From positions 62,001-126,000 of the forward strand of contig NZ_BMXG01000003.1 in the NCBI RefSeq assembly GCF_014651635.1: a stretch of DNA of 64,000 nucleotides. Reading direction: 5' to 3'. Source of the DNA: Cerasicoccus arenae (lineage in GTDB: Bacteria; Verrucomicrobiota; Verrucomicrobiia; Opitutales; Cerasicoccaceae). The notes under the pieces were generated by a model that saw only the letters and a list, made by a program, of their open reading frames with translations, was not told where the DNA came from and did not search any database. The number at the start of each line of letters is the position of its first letter. Positions within the stretch are counted from its first letter, which is position 1. The translations under genes were made by a program, and so were the position numbers. Below are positions 19,301-26,962 of the stretch, one piece after another.

Positions 19301-20220
19301 TTGTGAATCATCAGAGCGCTTGGCCTTGGCGTGAGGGCGACGACCTGATCTTGCAGTTGGAGGCCAGTGCCGTGGACCCCGAATCCTCGCAAGTCGAGTT
19401 TTTCTATTCCAGCAAGCTTCCAGTTTCAGGGAGACGCTTGAACCAAAATCTCGTCGGGCCGCGCGTCGACTTGCCGATGGAGGCCATCGAATGGGAAGTC
19501 TATTATCCAGACTCCTGGAGCGTTAATGAATGGGCGGGTAACATGACCCAAGAGGCAACAGAGACGCCCAGCAGCGAACTATTTTCTCTGATCTCCTACA
19601 CCGAAAGAAGCCGCAAATCCACGGACGAGAAAACCGAGGAAGCCAAGTCCATGCTCGCCGCCGGCAACGTGTTGCTGGAATCGGGTCGCCAAGAAGACGC
19701 CCGCCGCGCCTTTGAGGGTGCCTATAAGCTATCCAGCAACGACGCCGCCTTCAACGAAGACGCCCGCGTCCAGTTGCAAACCCTGCGCGAGCAACAGGCC
19801 GTGGTTGGTCTTTCCCAACGGCGCAATGTCTGGTCCGACAGTCAGATGGAGTCGCAAAGCGCCGCACAAAGCAAAGTGGACATCATGAACTATCGCCAGA
19901 AAGACGCCCAACAACTGCTCCAAGCCAACAGCATTGATGACAACGCGGCTCTGCGCGAAGTCGCTCAGGAACTGCTGCAACAGCAGGAAGCCGCCCTCAT
20001 CCGACCACAGGCGCTACTGACCACCATTCCCGAACAAGGTAAATCGGCTCGCTTTCTTCGCTCCTTGCAGGTCGACGATCAAGCCGATTTGCTGATCAGC
20101 TTTTCCGGGCATCGCCAACAGTTTGGCCAATTCTGGACCAACCTGGGTGCTTTTGCCGCCTTGGTGTTCTTCGTGTTCCTCCTCGCTGGAGCCAATCGCC
20201 TGATGCGGAGAAACGCATAA
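13321..20220 (+). CDS. Giant (2299 aa) membrane protein with internal duplication, ECF/VWA cluster
   Basis: The signal peptide is at 1-26 (LVYRIFSLIYLIINVNIAHA). A long beta-rich exported region follows to about 1055. Transmembrane helices cluster at about 1060-1120 and 1160-1247, a second beta-rich region spans 1250-2090, a TPR-like helical stretch lies near 2100-2150, and a final helix sits at 2272-2293 followed by RRNA. Residues about 241-520 and 1260-1530 look like copies: both carry KAGR(F/Y), an (L/V)xLxW..P strand, then F.AE and an IT.V..LNW/NNW segment in the same order. The gene starts 23 bp after the VWA gene, so one operon is likely. No enzymatic motif is visible. In-frame C10 (13488-13497) and G12 (18065-18076) tracts occur. 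Function unknown; a cell-envelope role is probable. Confidence 0.85.
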   Translation: MRTRTLVYRIFSLIYLIINVNIAHAAQANDFPIESMAINGEAKDGQGVLQFIARLLPPPGSEDKQPIIYTFSMDSNVTVEADRLTQITEFRADVKSGKLEELVIDVAGNAELLDVTGDGIESWSQRQLANSSSRQLVIKLKEPMKSGGIPFKVTHEQRWEKLPATASPIAFNLADPGLLHGQLSVKPSANVSLRDWQSSGLKTIDSNSEKPEQGRDFITDGQTYSLTFTVAPPTNSPSRLIDFQLTGQWQPNAIEFKLTGEIVVDDPDGADLLLLSGDAAFTKLPNIDATEIVYRNGAYRFVSKKAGRFPIDSNFVASVNKQPGKRSVKFGLASSALRPVRLLDMPASPQRVELGSAPVEAKDNAYLGYLPPTGAFNLQWTDPAWQDDPADQAKLFFTAENVIDTVLSVGLLRQSQTVKINVLQGAMSSLKLWLDGDGEITSVTGPAVLNWEIGQPEPQHSGQRAITIRFNRPQTETTQVEVALQTALGEFPFTVAPARLTVDEAIRTGGFWSLRNAGAVELSPQSVQNLAQIAPEFLPPSPQRESAKQVLAYRFAGNQYSLGLLVDNILPEIAVSEILLYRLEENDQSISAEFECDIRRAPVRDFHISLPAGYSLAQVDAPALADYFVADEVQGQSELRLVFSQPLEGKRVIRLQLERNDPLPETGWALPYLAPLGVKSVRGHIGVAAGPGLRLSVDNLTGLAEQVTTYFPQRINDLRLALRLRQPDWSGQLGIEKLSQSVQAESLHLITLAEGALYGSTVINYAIGDAPVESFRIRIPAEYQNINFSGPNVRSWKVLENNEYLIDLQRAQTGPYTLLVTFESKFTPQGARLSFGGVEPLGVESEQGYVVVTSDFPFDISSIEQSTGLLMLEPNEIPAEFRLLYESQVLAAYQYTRRPFTLSFEVAPFQQGQTVNQVVDYTELSTQVSGDGELLTTAVYQLKSKGHPHFRMTLPANSKLWNVTVADQKVTPAADGEAILIPLPAGREADTPIPVRLQWASRAADPQYLKLVAPNLTTPALMVNWSVSVDPGFSLRFEGGDLQPSQVIQPTGAWSWFRDILFGDSWLVKIGALACVMFLITGVICLTRFKQHNKRTLLLKFCATLAIVMAIVGGVILLMTYSGEVTHVSTLDFTTPLEQSSTPMTISISNRPVDDHGGNPIGWIGLGISVLALGFCTWRNRAESAIPLLEIGAWLLMLWSALHLSASPIFFGLVILAVMVRYLYVPARSMSRATAAVTIITLALLGFASPQTIEAKSIAPPVELTVVAEASQRIAVENDVANVSATLVWDAADDATIPLLSHPAVLQDIDLPANIELRLDKANNAELFANKAGRYTLILSYRVPVIQQGNERYIELPLTPALTSRGTFSFPGKNVVVECKEAVSFTTDTQGDQTQTKLVFRPSPKVTLRWSPETRDVSKEERVYFAESYEVYQPMAGIVEGSHQIEVRPAQGVIEQLTIATPDALTITSVDSKNLNNWRFDPEKQVVELFFQPGHSSNFNVAIRSQYTSQSLPYQQAVRPLSLPEASSQISLVALATDSEVHIGEINLKQNSAINLEDFPLSALELLKHPGNTPVIRRAYRWGGGAESQLKFEALAVKPDTRVKSESRISYGEDRTLLNAVLNIEVNRAGVFQLSFDVPENFDIESISSPFLSHWSESTSEDAGRVVTMQLKQKLLGNTQCTITLSGPGLAGQSEVTAPRILLREANRQSGTVLFSTELGYRLTPTVRSMVTQLDPKDYGVRDAQAQFFRYLSEKSELQFKVDVIPPWIEASQHQAVSFRSGMIENHVRIELSVENAGVRKLTVKMPTDSLGVRFNGEAVDRFEPVEGQAGQWAVYLDRKRIGKFMINVEYQRSTPQQPENETITGFQLMGIDQQSGALSLTAQGRLELKIPQIPESLQDAESQMIPAKLRFPVSEQGVAQVFRVLSPDFSLPVELIRRESADTLPAQVHGAQLLTVISDSGAALTRMRINLDPGSKRLLRLKLPPQSEFWYAFVNHQSAWPWREGDDLILQLEASAVDPESSQVEFFYSSKLPVSGRRLNQNLVGPRVDLPMEAIEWEVYYPDSWSVNEWAGNMTQEATETPSSELFSLISYTERSRKSTDEKTEEAKSMLAAGNVLLESGRQEDARRAFEGAYKLSSNDAAFNEDARVQLQTLREQQAVVGLSQRRNVWSDSQMESQSAAQSKVDIMNYRQKDAQQLLQANSIDDNAALREVAQELLQQQEAALIRPQALLTTIPEQGKSARFLRSLQVDDQADLLISFSGHRQQFGQFWTNLGAFAALVFFVFLLAGANRLMRRNA

Positions 20221-20239
20221 AGCAATTGGGCGTTTTTCG

Positions 20240-22255
20240 TTAGAAAAGCACCGGAGGGGGGGGGGCTAGGCCAACGAAAATCACGATGCCATCTCCGCCT
20301 GGATTGTCACCTGCGTTGTCGATGTCGAAGTCGGGCTTCCAGTTGTTGACCGTCCAGATGTTGCCCGCGGCGTCAATCTGGAGGCTCGTCTGGCGCATGA
20401 GCGGCGAGAAGCTGGGTGGGCCATCGGGGCCATAAAGTGGTTCATTGTTGGCTAGTAACACTTGGTCACCCGCGGAAGGCACGGTGAACCCGGTGTCAGG
20501 CGACAAAGGATCACCTAGCGTTTTACGGCGTGGCCAAGAATCTGGATTGGCCCCACAAATCTTGCTAATACCACCGTCGGTAAAGTTGCTTCCGCTTTCG
20601 AGCGGGCCAAAATTCGAGATCCAGACATTGTCTTCGCCGTCAATAGCCAATCCCCATGGGCCATTAATTCCGCCGCCCGAGAAAGCGCCTAGCACAACGC
20701 CTTCGGGGCTGATGCAATAAACAGTATCATTGCCTTGAGAGGCCAACCAGGCGTTACCTTGAGAGTCAGAGACAACAACCTTCAGCGTGTCACCAATTGG
20801 TAACAAAATCGTTTGCTCCAGTTCGCCAAAGGCATTCAGTTTAACTTTGGCCAAGCTGCTGGTAAACTGGCCGTCCAACCCGCCGGAATCGGCAACCCAT
20901 GCGCTGCCGTCAGGGTTAATCGACAGGCCAAAGGGCCGGCTGCCATTGTATTGCTTGAGGCTCACGGCATTATCCGGATCGCCGTCTTTAAAGACCACAA
21001 CACTGTCGTTCTCGAAACTGGAGACCCAGACATTGCCGTCGGCGTCTATCTCGATGGCCTGTGCCCGCCAAACGCCGCCGAAAAATCCATCTGGATTGGA
21101 AAGGACTTCGCCGTCCTCTGCCTTAACGAGGGAAACACTCCCTGTGCCGTTGCCAATTGGGCTATCGGGGGTTTGAGACGGGTAATAATCGGGTCCGCCC
21201 CAGCCAAAATTAGCGACCCATACTTGGTCTTGCGCATCAATCGCCACGCCCCAGCCGCCGCCGTAAATACCACCACCAGTAATCGGAGAGACCGGGCTGC
21301 CGTTGGTCCCATCAGCCGGTTGGCCATTGGGCTGCAGCACGATGAGGTAGTCACCGGAATTCGGCGAACCCTGAGGCACATTGTTGGGAATCCAAGCGTA
21401 ACCCCAGGCGTCAAAGGCAACATTAGCCGGGCCGCCGAACTGCATAGTGTCGTCATTACCCGAGTGGTTAACCTTCACTGTTACCGTCCAGGCGTCAGGC
21501 ATTTTTTCCAATGCTGGAGTGAAGGCGGGACGAAATTTGGATAAGCGATATAGATGAGAGACATTCTTGCCGGGATCACGGGCGAGATTGGCCAAGGCGA
21601 CCGCGGTGTTTGCGGGCGAAGGCTTGCCGTATTCCTTAGTCGAGCGTATCAACGACGCAGCAATGTAGGGATTGATCGCACAACGGTGCAGCAGGCTCGC
21701 CAAGGAGCGCGTCATGCGAAGCGAATTGGTCTGATCGGCATTCGGAGAATTCAGCAGCACGGGCGAAGATTCCCCCGTTGCTGGCGTCACGATGTTATCA
21801 TTCATCATGGCGGCAATCGTCAGGGCAAAGGGGTCGCCGGAAATTTGGCCTGACCGATAAAATTGAGCCATCGAATAAGACGAAGCCACGGTGGTCAGCT
21901 CGTTGATGGTCGTTTCAGCGGGTAATTCCGGGCCCAAAACCGTAACGAATCTAACACGTGGCCGCAGATCTGCCGTCACAAAGAAAATGCTGTCGGTCGC
22001 ATCAACGTCCGTCTCAATGAGAAACTGCCCGGAGCCGTTGGTCTTCGCACTCCCGCGCTTGATTGGGGCTGCCTCCGTCGCTTCGTAGAGCGTTACATTG
22101 ACGTTTGAGATGAGACGGCTGCTCGTCGCACCGCCTAATTCAAGTGTCCCAGCAAGTTCTGCCGCTTGCGCGACACTCAGACTGCCTGCAAGCAACGGGA
22201 AGATAAATAATCCGGCAAACGTCCGGGCCGTTTTTTGATAAAAAAGCTTCATCAT
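20240..22255 (-). CDS. Secreted NHL/Vgb-like beta-propeller protein
   Basis: A 671-residue protein with a signal peptide (GLFIFPLLAGSLSVAQA). Residues about 35-130 look like a carboxypeptidase-regulatory-like beta domain. From about 250 on, repeats with the pattern D..G..WV(A/S)N(F/S) recur (IDAQDQVWVANFG, IDADGNVWVSSFEN, INPDGSAWVADSGG, DSQGNAWLASQGND, IDGEDNVWISNFG, IDAAGNIWTVNNW), typical of NHL or virginiamycin-B-lyase-like propellers. It is probably periplasmic or surface-bound and acts in binding; no catalytic set is evident. It is convergent with the giant ORF, with 19 bp between stops. A G10 run (20256-20265) encodes the last Pro residues, four codons before the stop. Confidence 0.82.
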   Translation of the reverse strand: MMKLFYQKTARTFAGLFIFPLLAGSLSVAQAAELAGTLELGGATSSRLISNVNVTLYEATEAAPIKRGSAKTNGSGQFLIETDVDATDSIFFVTADLRPRVRFVTVLGPELPAETTINELTTVASSYSMAQFYRSGQISGDPFALTIAAMMNDNIVTPATGESSPVLLNSPNADQTNSLRMTRSLASLLHRCAINPYIAASLIRSTKEYGKPSPANTAVALANLARDPGKNVSHLYRLSKFRPAFTPALEKMPDAWTVTVKVNHSGNDDTMQFGGPANVAFDAWGYAWIPNNVPQGSPNSGDYLIVLQPNGQPADGTNGSPVSPITGGGIYGGGWGVAIDAQDQVWVANFGWGGPDYYPSQTPDSPIGNGTGSVSLVKAEDGEVLSNPDGFFGGVWRAQAIEIDADGNVWVSSFENDSVVVFKDGDPDNAVSLKQYNGSRPFGLSINPDGSAWVADSGGLDGQFTSSLAKVKLNAFGELEQTILLPIGDTLKVVVSDSQGNAWLASQGNDTVYCISPEGVVLGAFSGGGINGPWGLAIDGEDNVWISNFGPLESGSNFTDGGISKICGANPDSWPRRKTLGDPLSPDTGFTVPSAGDQVLLANNEPLYGPDGPPSFSPLMRQTSLQIDAAGNIWTVNNWKPDFDIDNAGDNPGGDGIVIFVGLAPPPPVLF

Positions 22256-22444
22256 AATTTTCTACAATAGGTTATAATGGGAAAAATCGGGGCACTGGCA
22301 TGCAGTCCGCGTAGCAGTTTAAAAGTCAACGTCGCTCGTGGCTAATAAGCCGTCTACTGGGTGGCAGACGTCATGCGTCAGAATAGGAGTATAGTACCCT
22401 TAATTTATTCCCGGAAAGCTTGTCCTAAATCACCCGCTAAGGGG

Positions 22445-22789
22445 TTACTTCGCCAAAATTTTTTCCAGCGCTTCTTCTTCGGTGTCAGCCAGGACAAAGA
22501 TCTGATCCAACTTGGCCAAACGAAGCGTCTCCGCAACGAGGGGCTGGGTTTTGACCAGGGCAATCTTACAGCCTTGGGCCTGAAGGCTCTTGGCTGCGCC
22601 CAGAAGCATGCGAATGCCCAGCGAGACCACGAAGGTCACTTCGCTCATATCGACGATTGTGGGCTTATGCCGACTGGCAGTGCTGGCGAGAAACTTGAGC
22701 TCAACGACTGAAACACCGTTGTGGTCCATACGGCCAATGAGCGCAATGTGGGATACTTCGTCGTCTGCACGAATGACTTTCAATTCCAT
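22445..22789 (-). CDS. STAS-domain anti-sigma factor antagonist
   Basis: A 114-residue single-domain STAS protein (SpoIIAA/RsbV type). The conserved phosphorylation region reads VDMSEVTFVVSLGIRMLL, with Ser56 at the position phosphorylated by partner kinases; the C-terminal helix is LVAETLRLAKLDQIFVL. It would act in a partner-switching cascade, but no SpoIIAB-type kinase or PP2C phosphatase is in the window, so its partners are elsewhere. It is divergent from glgC with 150 bp between, an interval that should carry both promoters. Confidence 0.88.
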   Translation of the reverse strand: MELKVIRADDEVSHIALIGRMDHNGVSVVELKFLASTASRHKPTIVDMSEVTFVVSLGIRMLLGAAKSLQAQGCKIALVKTQPLVAETLRLAKLDQIFVLADTEEEALEKILAK

Positions 22790-22939
22790 GAAGTCGAAGC
22801 GTGCCGTATTCCCTTAATTTGGGCAAGTCCGTGTTTTCAAAAATGACAACCACGTCAAATCTGGCGCTTTCTCATAAAAGAGTCTGGATTTTTCGACGGG
22901 CATTGCCCACCGTGGGTAAAACCTCTTACCCTTACTGCC

Positions 22940-24220
22940 ATGAATCAAAACGTTATCAGTGTCATCATGGGCGGCGGGCGCGGCACGCGCCTTTACCCGC
23001 TTACTAAAGAACGTTGCAAGCCGGCAGTGCCACTGGCTGGCAAATACCGCTTGGTCGATATTCCGATCAGTAATTGCCTCAATTCCGGTATTAACCGTAT
23101 TCACCTGCTCTCGCAGTTTAACACAGCTTCGCTGCACAATCACATTCAGTCCACCTATCAATTTGACCCCTTTGGCGGTGGTTATGTGGACATCATGTCG
23201 GCCGAGCAGACCGATAAGGGCGAGGGCTGGTATCAAGGCACAGCGGATGCCGTCCGGCAAAACCTGCACCACTTTAATTTCGGTAAGAACGATCTCTTCC
23301 TGATTCTCTCTGGTGACCAGCTTTACCGCATGGACTTCCGGAAGATCATTGATCACCACAACTCCCTTGGCTCCGATGTGACCATTGCAGCCAAGGCCAT
23401 GCACAAGTCTGAAGTCGAAGGCCTCGGCGTGATGCGCGTGGATGATGACTATTCGATCCAAGAATTCGTGGAAAAACCGACCGATCAAGCTGTTATCGAC
23501 AGTCTCGTAATCGGCGACAAGCTTCGCGCCACTCTTGATGGCAACCCGGAAGACGTCGTTTTGGCCTCCATGGGTATTTATGTCTTCTCCGCTCAGGTGA
23601 TGATCGATGCCCTTTCCGGCGACGAGACCGACTTCGGCAAGGAAATCATCCCCGGTCTCCTCGGCAAAATCAGCCTCAACAGCTACATTTTTGACGATTA
23701 TTGGGAAGATATTGGAACCGTAGCGGCGTTCTTCGACGCAAATCTGGCCCTGACCGACGACATACCGCCATTCAACTTCTTTGACAGCGCACCGATCTAC
23801 ACCCGCGCCCGCTATTTGCCGGCCACCAAGGTCAACGGTGCCCAAGTCGAACGTGCCCTCTTCGGCGGCGGCAGCATTATCTCCCATGCAAAAATCAAGC
23901 ACTGCATCATCGGCGTGCGCAGTATTGTCGGCGATGGTTCGGAATTGACGGATGTGGTGATGATGGGCGGCGACGAATATGAAATGCCGGAAGACCGCAA
24001 GGAAAACGCCGAGCTCCAGCGACCCAACATAGGGGTTGGTAAAAACTGCAAAATCAACCGCGCCATTATTGATAAAAACGCCCGTATTGGCGATGATGTT
24101 GAGCTATCTCCCGAAGGTAAGCCCGACGGTTGGAGCGAAGGCGATCTCTACGTTCGTGACGGCATCATTTTGGTCATGAAAAGCGGCGTAGTGCCGAGCG
24201 GTACGAAAGTTCGGCCATAG
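22940..24220 (+). CDS. glgC: Glucose-1-phosphate adenylyltransferase (ADP-glucose pyrophosphorylase)
   Basis: A 426-residue enzyme making ADP-glucose from ATP and glucose-1-phosphate, the committed step of glycogen synthesis. The nucleotide-binding motif GGGRGTRLYPLT is followed by KPAVPLAGKYRLVDIPISNC, then LSGDQLYRMDF with the catalytic Asp, and VEKPTD. The left-handed beta-helix C-terminus carries NARIGDDV and ends VVPSGTKV. Length and motifs are standard. No other glycogen gene is adjacent. An 11-bp hairpin follows 20 bp downstream. Confidence 0.97.
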   Translation: MNQNVISVIMGGGRGTRLYPLTKERCKPAVPLAGKYRLVDIPISNCLNSGINRIHLLSQFNTASLHNHIQSTYQFDPFGGGYVDIMSAEQTDKGEGWYQGTADAVRQNLHHFNFGKNDLFLILSGDQLYRMDFRKIIDHHNSLGSDVTIAAKAMHKSEVEGLGVMRVDDDYSIQEFVEKPTDQAVIDSLVIGDKLRATLDGNPEDVVLASMGIYVFSAQVMIDALSGDETDFGKEIIPGLLGKISLNSYIFDDYWEDIGTVAAFFDANLALTDDIPPFNFFDSAPIYTRARYLPATKVNGAQVERALFGGGSIISHAKIKHCIIGVRSIVGDGSELTDVVMMGGDEYEMPEDRKENAELQRPNIGVGKNCKINRAIIDKNARIGDDVELSPEGKPDGWSEGDLYVRDGIILVMKSGVVPSGTKVRP

Positions 24221-24239
24221 CCATCGTATCGTCCTACGC

Positions 24240-24272
24240 TGAGTAACCACCGATTGTCCCCGTGGTTACTCA
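24240..24272. terminator. Strong hairpin after glgC (no T-tract)
   Basis: TGAGTAACCAC (24240-24250) and GTGGTTACTCA (24262-24272) form a perfect 11-bp stem with an 11-nt loop. Without a following T run it is not a classical terminator; it may protect the glgC mRNA 3' end or be a protein-binding dyad. The remainder up to 24389 shows nothing else. Confidence 0.5.
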
Positions 24273-24389
24273 ATGGGCAAAATCACGGCCAAAGGCGTTG
24301 ATTTTGTCGAATAATGAAGGCCAATTGATCCACACGTAGCAGATTCTTTTTACTTTAATCTTTGAGCGTTAATCTTTTTACTAAGTCTT

Positions 24390-24533
24390 ATGTATCCACC
24401 ATTTGAGTTCAACAACTTGCTCGGGCCGCTGATTGTGCTGGGCGCTATCGCCACCGCAGTCAAGCTGCTCGCCTTGCTTGCCGTTTACTCTGAGTATCTC
24501 AAGCGTCAGGAAGACTCCTGGGCAAAATCCTGA
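24390..24533 (+). CDS. Small single-span membrane protein (47 aa)
   Basis: ATG at 24390 to TGA at 24531 encodes 47 residues: a short acidic/aromatic N-terminus (MYPPFEFNN), one hydrophobic helix (LLGPLIVLGAIATAVKLLALLAV) and a charged tail EYLKRQEDSWAKS. It ends 17 bp before the next membrane-protein gene in the same direction, so the two may form an operon. The charge pattern (positive/charged tail after the helix) suggests an N-out small membrane protein. Function unknown. Confidence 0.6.
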   Translation: MYPPFEFNNLLGPLIVLGAIATAVKLLALLAVYSEYLKRQEDSWAKS

Positions 24534-24550
24534 GGCGCTAAGCGCACATT

Positions 24551-25081
24551 ATGACCACTCGTTCCACTCTTGGCGTTATTGCTGCAATTTTCGGTCTGTT
24601 CGGCCTGGTTTGTGGCGTGCTGGAGTGGTTCCTGCAGATTTTCATTCTGCCAGATCTTGATTGGCCGGATAGTCTTGGGAGTATCTCCAATTTGTGTTGG
24701 CTCGGTCATATCGGTTTCTATGGCCTCGGTGTCATTTTGGCAGGCATCGCAGTATCGCTGCCGATTAAGGCCGAAAAAAGCGCTGAGAATAAAGCGCAGG
24801 TGCAGATCCCACCATTGCCAATAACGCCACCGACCATCGCTTCCGAACCGCCTATTACGGCGAAACCTATTCCCGTCGAAGAAACCCGGAGCGCGGAAGA
24901 TCTTTGGCAATCGGCCGACGCGCCATTTCCCGCACCTCCCAGCATTGACCACCCCTCCTCAGGGCCCTCACTTTGGCAGTCTGATCAAGCGCCATTTCCC
25001 AAGGTGGACATCCCCGAAGAAGACAGCGATGCGAACAATCAAGAAGCGGACGACAACGAAGCGGCCCGACGGGGAAATTAG
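24551..25081 (+). CDS. Two-span membrane protein with Pro-rich acidic tail
   Basis: A 176-residue protein with transmembrane helices at about 8-32 and 50-70 and a long cytoplasmic tail rich in Pro, Glu, Asp and Ser. The tail carries a repeated 9-residue motif: LWQSADAPFP (about 117-126) and LWQSDQAPFP (about 141-150). Such repeated aromatic/proline motifs often bind partner proteins. No family recognised. It follows the 47-residue membrane protein at 24390-24533, 17 bp downstream. Confidence 0.7.
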   Translation: MTTRSTLGVIAAIFGLFGLVCGVLEWFLQIFILPDLDWPDSLGSISNLCWLGHIGFYGLGVILAGIAVSLPIKAEKSAENKAQVQIPPLPITPPTIASEPPITAKPIPVEETRSAEDLWQSADAPFPAPPSIDHPSSGPSLWQSDQAPFPKVDIPEEDSDANNQEADDNEAARRGN

Positions 25082-25220
25082 TTGGTTCAAAGTTGTAAGC
25101 CTAGTCAGTCTAAGGAACTTACAAACTTAACCGCCCAAGCCATTTCACCATTTTCTCGGCGGTTCCGCTTGTTTTTACGCGGGAAGCGGCGTAGTCTGTA
25201 TCGAAACAAAGGACAACCCC

Positions 25221-26078
25221 ATGAAAAAGATACTCGCCTGCACCGACGCTTCAGATTACGCTCGCACCGTTTGCCGCTACACTGGCTGGCTAGCTGGACT
25301 CACCGGAGCTAGCGTTGACGCGCTCTATGTTTCCAATCTATGGGAGTTTGAGCTGCCTTTCCTGCTCGATTTGGGCGGCAGTATCGGTGCCTCCCCATAT
25401 CATGGCATGACCGATGCCCTGGAAGAAATTGAAAACAAAAAGGCCAAACTCGTCGAGCAGGCAGTCAGGCGCGAAATGGCCGATGCCGGTGTCGAAATGG
25501 ATAAGCTTGCGATTCAGCATGAAACCGGACTTTTGGTCGACGCTGTTGACGCCTACGAAACCGGCGATTCCCCCGTCGACATGGTAGTGCTTGGCAAACG
25601 CGGAGAAGGTGCTGAACAGGCGAAAGACCACTTGGGCGGTAACTTGGAACGCGTTGTTCGCGCCGCACGGCAACCCTGTCTCGTCACCAACCTCGAATAT
25701 CGGGAAATTAAAAAGGCCGCCTTGGCCTATGATGGCAGCGCCAGCGCTCAAAAGGCCGTCGATTGGCTGATTGCCGAAACCGCATTGCGCGACATTGCCT
25801 TGAGTGTTGTGACTGTCAGCGATGGCCACGGCGACAATGAATCTGCTCACTCCCTGCGCGTAGCAGAAGGCCGTCTGGAAGACGCTGGTATTTCAGCGGA
25901 AGCTCATTTACTCACGGGTGATACCGAAGACGAGATTGCGAAGTTTGTGGAAGGTAACGACATTGATTTACTCATCATGGGTGCCTACGGCCACAGCCGT
26001 ATCCGCGAGCTTTTGATCGGCAGCACGACCACGGATCTTATACGCCGCTGCAAAATCCCCGTGATGCTCTTCCGTTAA
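25221..26078 (+). CDS. Tandem-domain universal stress protein (UspA family)
   Basis: A 285-residue cytoplasmic protein with two Usp domains. Domain 1 (1-150) begins ILACTDASDYARTV and ends VLGKRGEGAEQAKDHLGGNL. Domain 2 (about 165-285) contains ALAYDGSASAQKAV and ends with the ATP-binding signature MGAYGHSRIRELLIGSTTTDL (G-x2-G-x9-G-S/T). The second copy has the fuller nucleotide signature and is more likely to bind ATP. Tandem Usp proteins respond to stress or growth arrest. A small membrane protein gene follows after 16 bp, so an operon is likely. Confidence 0.93.
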   Translation: MKKILACTDASDYARTVCRYTGWLAGLTGASVDALYVSNLWEFELPFLLDLGGSIGASPYHGMTDALEEIENKKAKLVEQAVRREMADAGVEMDKLAIQHETGLLVDAVDAYETGDSPVDMVVLGKRGEGAEQAKDHLGGNLERVVRAARQPCLVTNLEYREIKKAALAYDGSASAQKAVDWLIAETALRDIALSVVTVSDGHGDNESAHSLRVAEGRLEDAGISAEAHLLTGDTEDEIAKFVEGNDIDLLIMGAYGHSRIRELLIGSTTTDLIRRCKIPVMLFR

Positions 26079-26094
26079 AGGGATATCCTAAGCG

Positions 26095-26367
26095 ATGAAC
26101 AGTGGCCCTAAGCACATTTACCGCCACGAAATCCGCCAAAGCCTTTGGGCCACACTGATTCTTGTTTTCGTCTCTTTGTTCATCCTTGATGGCGGCTATC
26201 TGAATACAGTCGTGGTCATTGCTTGCACAGCCTTCTGGGTGGGCGCGATATTGCCCATTTTAAGAAAGAGCCGCCGCCGTTCAGATCAAATTTACCTGAA
26301 CTACGGCCTGCTGTTGATGCTTGCCGTATCATTCTTGGCCGCATCGATCGTCACGGCCAAGAGCTAA
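26095..26367 (+). CDS. Small three-span membrane protein
   Basis: A 90-residue protein starting 16 bp after the UspA gene. Hydrophobic stretches at about 17-33, 36-53 and 67-87 are separated by a basic loop (RKSRRRSDQ). No family signature. It probably sits in the inner membrane and is co-transcribed with the stress protein; function unknown. Confidence 0.65.
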   Translation: MNSGPKHIYRHEIRQSLWATLILVFVSLFILDGGYLNTVVVIACTAFWVGAILPILRKSRRRSDQIYLNYGLLLMLAVSFLAASIVTAKS

Positions 26368-26383
26368 GATACCACATTCTAGA

Positions 26384-26644
26384 TTAGCTAGCGTACATTC
26401 CAGAACTTTGCGGCATCAACACTGCCCCTATGATGTAAAAAGGGATCGCCAACAAACCGCGTAGGAACGGTGACTTGGCGTCTTCCCAATGTACAATTAC
26501 GAAAATCAGCGCCACAAATGGGATAAATATGTAGCCCAAGCCCCAGAGCAGTGACGTCTGGAAAGCCAAAATAAGCAGCTTAATGCCGTATATTAGCGCA
26601 ATGACAAATCCGACTAGAAAGAATACGAGTGCAACAATTTCCAT
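26384..26644 (-). CDS. Small three-span membrane protein
   Basis: An 86-residue, very hydrophobic protein: helices at about 3-20, 24-50 and 63-80 with a short charged loop HWEDAKSP. It resembles generic small inner-membrane proteins (DUF-type) with no identifiable motif. It is convergent with the preceding gene (16 bp apart). Function unknown. Confidence 0.6.
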   Translation of the reverse strand: MEIVALVFFLVGFVIALIYGIKLLILAFQTSLLWGLGYIFIPFVALIFVIVHWEDAKSPFLRGLLAIPFYIIGAVLMPQSSGMYAS

Positions 26645-26962
26645 AATAGAGTTTAGATAGGGTTTAAAGTATAGCTGAAAAAATTGTGTGAGGACGCAAG
26701 ATGAAATATTAGCATGTGGCTCGAAAAACTGATAGGCAAGCCCTTACAAAGAGCCGATTGCCAGTGATCCATATTACGTAAAGGCCCGTAGAGACGTCGA
26801 GTAACTGCCTGTAGTCAGTGCTGATGGTGGGTTAATAAACTGCAAGCTTCTAAGGTGTTCTACTAAGCTTGTTTACAGAACCGTCTATCCTTTGCATGAA
26901 CGATAATAGGGCGGCCAAAAACTTGTCAATCTGGCTCAGATTCCGCTATAGTCTATGCCATC
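26645..26962. other. Intergenic region, nothing identified
   Basis: About 320 bp between a minus-strand and a plus-strand small membrane protein gene. I see no ORF with supporting features, no strong hairpin and no well-spaced promoter pair. It must contain two divergent promoters. TTGTCA (26933) and TATAGT (26947) are too close together to be one. Confidence 0.5.

Noticed and set aside
20813-21544. 243-residue plus-strand ORF
   Set aside because: Antisense to the NHL propeller gene; no motif, no ribosome site.
22814-23902. 362-residue minus-strand ORF
   Set aside because: Antisense to glgC, which is unmistakable; composition typical of a shadow frame.
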